DNA of 10,458 nt from the NCBI GenBank assembly GCA_002369525.1, contig DFFN01000118.1:1-10458 (forward strand), given 5' to 3'. Position 1 is the stretch's first letter; every line of letters starts with the position of its first letter. The translations under genes and the position numbers were made by a program. The notes below the pieces were generated by a model, which had not been told where the DNA came from, did not search any database, and saw nothing but the letters and a program-made list of their open reading frames with translations. The stretch comes from Lachnoclostridium sp. UBA3775. GTDB lineage: Bacteria; Bacillota; Clostridia; Lachnospirales; Lachnospiraceae. Positions 1-4,559 of the stretch are shown here, piece after piece.

Positions 1-1718
1 ATTATTATCAGCCGGAGGCCTATGTGCCCTCGACCGATACCTATATTGAAAAAGATTCGTCGATCAATGATGAGATCGACCGTCTGCGTCATTCGGCAAC
101 CGCATCCCTGACAGAGAGAAGGGATGTGGTCGTTGTAGCTTCCGTGTCCTGCATCTACGGGCTCGGTTCCCCTATCGACTATCAGAATATGACCTTGTCC
201 GTACGTCCCGGCATGACCAAAGACCGGGATGATGTTCTTCGTGTGCTCATCGACCTGCAGTATACCCGTTCCGAGCTTGATTTCAAGCGCGGCACCTTCC
301 GCGCCCACGGTGACGTGGTGGAAATCTATCCGGTAGCGGGAGAGAATAACCAGGCTGTGAGGATAGAGTTCTTCGGAGATGAGATCGACAGGATCTGCAT
401 GATCGACGCGCTTACGGGGCAGGTTTTAAGAACCCTGGAGCACCTTGTGGTTTTCCCCGCATCCCACTATGTCGTACCGGCCGAGCAGATGGAGGCTGCG
501 ATAGAGGATATCGAAAACGAGCTTTCCGAAAGAGTGGAGTATTTCAGAGGAGAGGGACGTCTCCTTGAAGCCCAGAGGATTTCCGAAAGAACAAGATATG
601 ATATGGAAATGCTCCGCGAAACCGGCTTCTGCAGCGGGATCGAAAACTATTCCATGCATCTTGCAAGACGTACTCCGGAGGATCCTCCCTATACCCTGAT
701 GGATTATTTTCCCGATGATTACCTTATAATAATAGATGAAAGCCACATGACCCTGCCTCAGGTGCGTGGCATGTTCAACGGTGACAGATCAAGGAAGTCT
801 ACGCTTGTAGAATACGGATTCCGCTTGCCTTCTGCTCTGTATAACCGCCCGCTTGATTTTACGGAGTTCGAGTCTCACATAAACCAGATGCTCTGTGTTT
901 CGGCTACTCCGGGCGATTATGAAGAGGAACATGAACTCCTTCGGGTCGAGCAGATAATCAGGCCTACCGGGCTTTTGGATCCCGAGGTTGTGGTAAAACC
1001 CACAAAGGGTCAGATCGATGACCTGATAGGAGAAATCAGGAAGGAAACCGACAAAAATAACAAGGTGCTTGTAACAACGCTTACAAAGCGCATGGCCGAG
1101 GAACTGACAGGCTACATGCAGGAAGTCGGAGTCAGGGTGAAATACCTTCATTCCGACATCGATACCCTTGAACGGAGCGAGATCATCAGGGATATGCGTA
1201 TGGATGCGTTTGACGTGCTTGTCGGTATCAATCTGCTCAGAGAAGGCTTGGACATCCCGGAAATAGGGCTGGTTGCCATACTGGATGCCGATAAGGAGGG
1301 CTTCCTGCGCTCAACCACATCGCTTATACAGACCATAGGGCGTGCGGCCAGAAATGCTGACGGCAGAGTGATAATGTATGCCGACGAGATGACGGACTCG
1401 ATGAAGACCGCTATCGGGGAAACCGAAAGACGACGCACGATACAGGCTGCATATAATAAGGAACATAACATCACCCCTACCGGCATCAAAAAGGCTGTTA
1501 GGGATCTCATCAGCATTTCAAAGAAGGTTGACAGGAAAGCAGGAGCCAAGCTTGACAAGGATCTTGAATCAATGGACGAGAAGGAACTTGAGAAGCTTCT
1601 CTCGGAGGTAAGAAAGAAGATGAATGCCGCCGCAGCGGAGCTCAATTTCGAGCTTGCCGCCGAACTGCGTGACAAGATGATTGAAATAAATAAACATATA
1701 TACGAAAGCAGGAAATAA
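1..1718 (+). CDS. uvrB: UvrB, excinuclease ABC subunit B (5'-truncated by window edge)
   Basis: UvrB is the helicase-like subunit of nucleotide excision repair. It is loaded on DNA by UvrA, verifies the lesion through its beta-hairpin and then recruits UvrC. The reading frame is open from base 3, where it reads YYQPEAYVPS, the family's beta-hairpin region. The GTG at 24 is therefore not the start, and roughly the first 90 residues, including Walker A, lie upstream. In the 571-residue fragment I see helicase motif II DESH at 245-248, motif III SATPGDYE from 300, motif V GINLLREGLDIPE from 408, motif VI QTIGRAARN from 443, and a C-terminal UVR domain at about 529-566 that pairs with UvrA or UvrC. 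The normally conserved DNRPL segment reads YNRPL here (tyrosine codon 840-842). No frameshift is seen. The gene converges on the HD gene, with 9 bp between stops. Identification is very secure. Confidence 0.97.
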   Translation, partial: YYQPEAYVPSTDTYIEKDSSINDEIDRLRHSATASLTERRDVVVVASVSCIYGLGSPIDYQNMTLSVRPGMTKDRDDVLRVLIDLQYTRSELDFKRGTFRAHGDVVEIYPVAGENNQAVRIEFFGDEIDRICMIDALTGQVLRTLEHLVVFPASHYVVPAEQMEAAIEDIENELSERVEYFRGEGRLLEAQRISERTRYDMEMLRETGFCSGIENYSMHLARRTPEDPPYTLMDYFPDDYLIIIDESHMTLPQVRGMFNGDRSRKSTLVEYGFRLPSALYNRPLDFTEFESHINQMLCVSATPGDYEEEHELLRVEQIIRPTGLLDPEVVVKPTKGQIDDLIGEIRKETDKNNKVLVTTLTKRMAEELTGYMQEVGVRVKYLHSDIDTLERSEIIRDMRMDAFDVLVGINLLREGLDIPEIGLVAILDADKEGFLRSTTSLIQTIGRAARNADGRVIMYADEMTDSMKTAIGETERRRTIQAAYNKEHNITPTGIKKAVRDLISISKKVDRKAGAKLDKDLESMDEKELEKLLSEVRKKMNAAAAELNFELAAELRDKMIEINKHIYESRK

Positions 1719-1736
1719 GAAGGAACCCTATTTCCT
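1710..1736. repeat. Inverted repeat spanning both convergent stop codons
   Basis: AGGAAATA (1710-1717) is repeated as its exact reverse complement at 1729-1736, with an 11-nt spacer. It encodes the last codons of both uvrB (agg aaa taa) and the convergent HD gene (agg aaa tag), so both proteins end in Arg-Lys. The transcript of either gene could form an 8-bp, A/U-rich hairpin at its 3' end. There is no following U-tract, so it is at best a weak transcript-end structure, and chance is a fair alternative. Confidence 0.3.
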
Positions 1737-2195
1737 GTATTTCGTCGTCTCTATGCTGCTGCAAACCTTATCCGCGATGCACAGTATCCAGCTTTCCTTA
1801 TATAAAGGAAGGTGGGTAAGGTTCAGCGGGAACATGTGGGAAAAGATCATATTTCGCTCAACACGGTTCAGACCGAAATCGTGCTGGGCGTTTTTCATTG
1901 AACGGAGCGCATGGGTAAAGCCGTGAAGACGGTGCCACCTTGCGTCCTCATGCCAGTCATAAAGAAAATAGTCGTGCAGCAGAGCCCCGCGGATAAGAGA
2001 GGTTCGGTCTATTTTCCAGCCTGTCACATCCGCAATATGCACACAGAGCATGGCAACCGAAAGGCAGTGCCTCAGAACCGAAATATTGCCGTGCTGGGTG
2101 AAGCCGGCAATCTCATGGTATTTCGGAGAATACAGTACATCCCGGCCACGGCGTTTTATCTCTTCGTAGATTTTATCATAATCAGCTTTTTCCAT
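1728..2195 (-). CDS. HD-domain phosphohydrolase, small cytosolic
   Basis: This 155-residue protein has no signal peptide or membrane segment. It carries the HD-superfamily metal ligands: His43, the His74-Asp75 doublet in LLHDYFLYDWH, then His91 and His95 in LHGFTH, His120 and Asp142 in ADK. The H...HD...H...H...D order suits a possible two-metal phosphohydrolase, but the substrate cannot be read from sequence. From memory, small HD proteins with the LHGFTH and DYFLYDWH segments are common in Firmicutes and usually annotated only as HD family. The ATG at 2193-2195 is chosen because the family has about 30 residues before the conserved QHG segment and no other Met fits. No Shine-Dalgarno sequence precedes it, and a good promoter ends just upstream, suggesting a leaderless mRNA. 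It is transcribed opposite to all its neighbours and overlaps none. It is unrelated to the YfbR-type HD protein at 7408. Confidence 0.9.
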   Translation of the reverse strand: MEKADYDKIYEEIKRRGRDVLYSPKYHEIAGFTQHGNISVLRHCLSVAMLCVHIADVTGWKIDRTSLIRGALLHDYFLYDWHEDARWHRLHGFTHALRSMKNAQHDFGLNRVERNMIFSHMFPLNLTHLPLYKESWILCIADKVCSSIETTKYRK

Positions 2196-2202
2196 AAGGT
2201 TG

Positions 2203-2230
2203 ATTATAACATATATTTTTATAATTTCAA
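2203..2230 (-). promoter_or_regulatory. Promoter of the HD gene, possibly leaderless
   Basis: Read on the minus strand, TTGAAA (2230-2225) is followed after 16 bp by TATAAT (2208-2203). A TG dinucleotide one base before the hexamer makes it an extended -10. The expected transcription start, about 7 nt past the -10, falls near 2196, immediately before the ATG at 2195. That leaves no room for a ribosome binding site, and none is seen. The sequence is very A/T-rich, so chance matches are a concern, but the combination of elements is good. Confidence 0.55.
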
Positions 2231-2241
2231 TGCCGCCCGGC

Positions 2242-2270
2242 TTGACATTTATATATTTTTTTATTACAAT
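2242..2270 (+). promoter_or_regulatory. Sigma-A-type promoter of the lipoprotein gene
   Basis: A perfect TTGACA (2242-2247) and TACAAT (2265-2270) are separated by the optimal 17 bp. Transcription would start near 2277, giving a leader of about 45 nt before the ATG at 2322. Its -35 lies only 11 bp from the -35 of the divergent HD promoter, so the two may compete for RNA polymerase or share a regulator. Confidence 0.72.
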
Positions 2271-2292
2271 GTGGTTTGGTAATTTTTTTAGA

Positions 2293-2304
2293 GACTGTAC
2301 AGTC
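2293..2304. promoter_or_regulatory. Perfect 12-bp palindrome in the lipoprotein leader
   Basis: GACTGTACAGTC is a perfect 12-bp palindrome about 16 nt downstream of the predicted transcription start and 17 nt before the lipoprotein ATG, just ahead of the GGAGG at 2313-2317. A repressor bound here could block transcription as a roadblock. As RNA it has no loop, so a simple hairpin is less likely than a protein site. I cannot assign it to a known regulator. Confidence 0.35.
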
Positions 2305-2321
2305 CCGGAAATGGAGGAACT

Positions 2322-4412
2322 ATGAAGAAGAAAAGATTGCTGATGCTTCTGCTTGTTCTCGTATTTGCCATGACCGCATTTATGGCATGCGGTAAGGTTA
2401 AGGCACCTAACGAGGATGATATCAAGGAAGCACTTATCGAAGAAGGAATTCTTAAGGATGAATCATCATCCGAAGAAGAATCAAAGAGCTCCAAAAAGTC
2501 CAAGGATTCCGATGAGGATGAGGACGAAGAAAGCAGCGAGTCATCCGAATCGTCAGAATCGGCAGAGAAGGAAGACAAGGGCTATCAGTATGAAATCAAA
2601 ATCGATGATTCCAAGATAAAGGATAAGGAAAAGGCTACCGTATATGTTAGCCTCATCGAGAAAAATAACGGAATCGAGCTTGTAACTCCCCTTGTATTCG
2701 ATTTCAAATACAAGAAAGACAGGAAAAAGTGGAGCTACAGAGGTGTAAGCTTTAACGATGATGAAGAAACTGTTCCCGAGATCAAGGTAAGCGGCGGAGT
2801 TAATGAAGATACCATAAAATCAGCTCTTGAATATCAGGATTTCCGCGTGGGCGACAATTATATCTCATCGGATGATATCAAGTCCTTAAAGATCGGCGAC
2901 AGCGAGGTTGACAAGAAGACCATGAACCAGCTTGTCTCTCTTGAAGTTGAAGCTCAGGACAGAAGCCAGATATATGACTACTCCTTCAAGGCCGAGCTTG
3001 AACTGACCATCGGCGCTATCAAGGAACTTCCCAAGACCTATAAGAAATATGTAAAGCAGTTTGAAGAGGCAGAAGACACAGAAGGCCTTGTATATGCCTA
3101 CTGGAAATACATCAACAATGACATTCTCAACAACAGCCGCTGGAGAATCGAAAAGGCAGAGGTTGATGAGGCTTCCGTAAAGAAGGAATATACAGAGCAT
3201 TTCAAGAGCCTTTCGGCAAAAGAAGACGATGTTGTAAATCTCATCAAATCATCGGATAATTCAATGTATATACTCGGAAAGAGATATAACACAGGATCCG
3301 ATAACGTTGAAATAAAGAATGTTTCCGTCGGAAGCGCAACATTTGACGAAAACCAGAGAGCAACCATTCCCGTCAAATATGATATCGTGTTTGACGGAAA
3401 GATAAACGCAAGCTATGAAGGCGTGCTTTCATACAGCTACTATGACAAGACATGGAATGCACCCAGCTATCTTTCGGACAACAAAATGACAGGAATCAAG
3501 GGTGACTACATCGGCAAATGGGCCGGAACATACAATGAAGGACATGACAAGATAACAATGGAGATCACCGATAAGGTCAATGATGACAATTATCCTGTTG
3601 TTGTTGTTGAAATCGATGCTCTTAAGGATAAAGGCAAGTACAGCTGGAATGCATATCTTTCCGAGTTCGATGCCGAAACAGGCGACGGAAAGATATACTT
3701 CAAGGAGTGGATCAACAAGCCCGAAGACGGTGACGAATATGCATACTTCTCAATCAAGGGCAATCTGCTTGCAGACGAGATCGTTTCGGATGACAGATAC
3801 TGCGATTATTCGCTTAAGAAGGGCGCAAGCGCAGAGGATATACAGATTGATACCAGAGAGGTTTATTCGGATTACTTCACAGCCTTCATAGCCTTCAAGG
3901 GTGACAAGGAGAGCGAAGGCGATGCAGGATATCAGTGGTATGGTAACAAGGGACAGGTTAACGAAGGAAACATCGTTCATCATTCCGATACCATACGTGT
4001 AGGCGGAAGCAAGACGGTATATCTTGATTTCCCCGAGCCCGTTGTAGGAACAAGCTGGTTTGCACCTGTACTTGTAGGCGAGAATATCGATGACCTTGAG
4101 GTTGAAGTAATGGTGGCTGTAGACGGAACCGAGCTTAAGATTGACAGCGAGGGCAAGAAGAAATGGTGGTATGAGGCTACCGGCGATTATTCCGCTACCG
4201 AGGCAATCAGGCTCATGGGAGGCTACAATAAGGACAGTGCAGACAAGTCATATGTCGAACTTCCCAGCGGCTTTTCAAAGCTTGAAGTTACTATCACGGT
4301 TAAGGATGCAAGAGTTAAGCAAGCACCCGTAAAACCCGATGATTCAACTGACGGCGAGAAAACCGGCGACGATGAGAAAACCGGTGATGACGATGTAAAT
4401 GTAGAAGCATAA
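2322..4412 (+). CDS. Large predicted lipoprotein with internal repeats, function unknown
   Basis: This 696-residue protein begins with a lipoprotein-type signal: KKKR, a hydrophobic run at residues 6-22, then Cys23 in FMAC, a slightly atypical lipobox. It is probably anchored outside the cell membrane. Three diverged repeats follow. Repeat 1 starts at NEDDIKEAL (30) and is interrupted by a Ser/Glu/Asp/Lys-rich stretch (46-86). Repeat 2 starts at NEDTIKSAL (161). Repeat 3 starts near 284. Each has a short helical stretch followed by a beta-rich part of the type IK-[IV]-x(2)-[SG]. A beta-rich region beginning GDYIGKWAGTY (394 to about 505) could be a small barrel, and a second beta-rich region with WYGNKG and TIRVGG (about 514-666) could be a sandwich fold. 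The tail (667-696) is acidic, with tandem EKTGDD. The start has GGAGG at 2313-2317. It has its own promoter and terminator and so is a single-gene unit. I do not recognise the family, and no catalytic motif is evident. A surface-binding or structural role is only a guess. Confidence 0.88.
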   Translation: MKKKRLLMLLLVLVFAMTAFMACGKVKAPNEDDIKEALIEEGILKDESSSEEESKSSKKSKDSDEDEDEESSESSESSESAEKEDKGYQYEIKIDDSKIKDKEKATVYVSLIEKNNGIELVTPLVFDFKYKKDRKKWSYRGVSFNDDEETVPEIKVSGGVNEDTIKSALEYQDFRVGDNYISSDDIKSLKIGDSEVDKKTMNQLVSLEVEAQDRSQIYDYSFKAELELTIGAIKELPKTYKKYVKQFEEAEDTEGLVYAYWKYINNDILNNSRWRIEKAEVDEASVKKEYTEHFKSLSAKEDDVVNLIKSSDNSMYILGKRYNTGSDNVEIKNVSVGSATFDENQRATIPVKYDIVFDGKINASYEGVLSYSYYDKTWNAPSYLSDNKMTGIKGDYIGKWAGTYNEGHDKITMEITDKVNDDNYPVVVVEIDALKDKGKYSWNAYLSEFDAETGDGKIYFKEWINKPEDGDEYAYFSIKGNLLADEIVSDDRYCDYSLKKGASAEDIQIDTREVYSDYFTAFIAFKGDKESEGDAGYQWYGNKGQVNEGNIVHHSDTIRVGGSKTVYLDFPEPVVGTSWFAPVLVGENIDDLEVEVMVAVDGTELKIDSEGKKKWWYEATGDYSATEAIRLMGGYNKDSADKSYVELPSGFSKLEVTITVKDARVKQAPVKPDDSTDGEKTGDDEKTGDDDVNVEA
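4356..4391 (+). repeat. Two tandem 18-bp units coding EKTGDD
   Basis: Two adjacent 18-bp units (4356-4373 and 4374-4391) both encode Glu-Lys-Thr-Gly-Asp-Asp, differing mainly at third codon positions. They form most of the acidic tail of the lipoprotein. The copy number probably varies by slippage or recombination, as is usual for such tails, but nothing here shows that directly. Confidence 0.7.
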
Positions 4413-4426
4413 AAGCTTAAGATATT

Positions 4427-4461
4427 AAAGAACCTCCGCAATGTAACGGAGGTTCTTTTTT
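4427..4461 (+). terminator. Intrinsic terminator after the lipoprotein gene
   Basis: GAACCTCCG (4430-4438) pairs perfectly with CGGAGGTTC (4447-4455) across an 8-nt loop, followed by six T at 4456-4461. Three A before the left arm can extend the stem to 12 bp. It begins 14 bp after the lipoprotein stop and ends just before the uvrA promoter, so it insulates the two units. On the minus strand only three T would follow, so reverse termination is unlikely to be strong. Confidence 0.93.
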
Positions 4462-4464
4462 GTC

Positions 4465-4493
4465 TTGACAATCGAACAGAAATTCGATATTAT
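4465..4493 (+). promoter_or_regulatory. Promoter P1 of uvrA
   Basis: A perfect TTGACA (4465-4470) is followed after 17 bp by TATTAT (4488-4493), a five-of-six match to the -10 consensus. The start would be near 4500, giving a leader of about 60 nt. Its spacer is occupied by a LexA-box-like dyad, so it is probably a DNA-damage-inducible promoter. It begins 3 bp after the T-tract of the preceding terminator. Confidence 0.75.
4471..4488. promoter_or_regulatory. Probable LexA (SOS) box in the uvrA promoter
   Basis: The core CGAACAGAAATTCG (4473-4486) differs at one position from the Gram-positive LexA/DinR pattern CGAAC-N4-GTTCG, having A where G is expected in the right half. The dyad ATCGAA-N6-TTCGAT is perfect at 6 bp per arm. 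It lies exactly between the -35 and -10, where a bound LexA would block RNA polymerase, and upstream of uvrA, a classic SOS gene. That coincidence of site, position and target is the main support; no lexA gene is in the window. Confidence 0.72.
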
Positions 4494-4509
4494 ATAAGCA
4501 TAATTCAAC

Positions 4510-4538
4510 TTGAAAAAAACATATAAATATTGTAAAAT
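4510..4538 (+). promoter_or_regulatory. Possible second uvrA promoter P2
   Basis: TTGAAA (4510-4515) and TAAAAT (4533-4538) are 17 bp apart in a very A/T-rich stretch. Transcripts would begin near 4545, just upstream of the ATG at 4560 but inside a reading frame begun at 4542. This favours 4560 as the start if P2 is used. P2 lies outside the LexA dyad and could provide basal, damage-independent expression. The A/T bias makes this a weak call. Confidence 0.3.
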
Positions 4539-4549
4539 TAAATGTTGAA

Positions 4550-4554
4550 AAGGA
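4550..4554 (+). promoter_or_regulatory. Ribosome binding site deciding the uvrA start
   Basis: AAGGA at 4550-4554 sits 5 nt before the ATG at 4560. The upstream in-frame ATG at 4542 has no purine-rich site before it. The downstream ATG at 4581 has only a weaker AAGAAGAG, though a start there would match the short N-terminus typical of UvrA. Confidence 0.6.
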
Positions 4555-4559
4555 ATAAG

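Noticed and set aside
24..26. GTG at 24 as the start of uvrB
   Set aside because: The same frame is open to the window edge and reads YYQPEAY before it, which is conserved internal UvrB sequence, so the gene begins upstream.
1794..1810. Hairpin TTCCTT-ATATA-AAGGAA as a terminator for uvrB
   Set aside because: It is inside the HD coding region, only 6 bp and A/T-rich, with no T-tract after it.
1911..2282. 123-residue plus-strand open frame opposite the HD gene
   Set aside because: It is antisense to a protein with intact HD metal ligands and runs through both divergent promoters.
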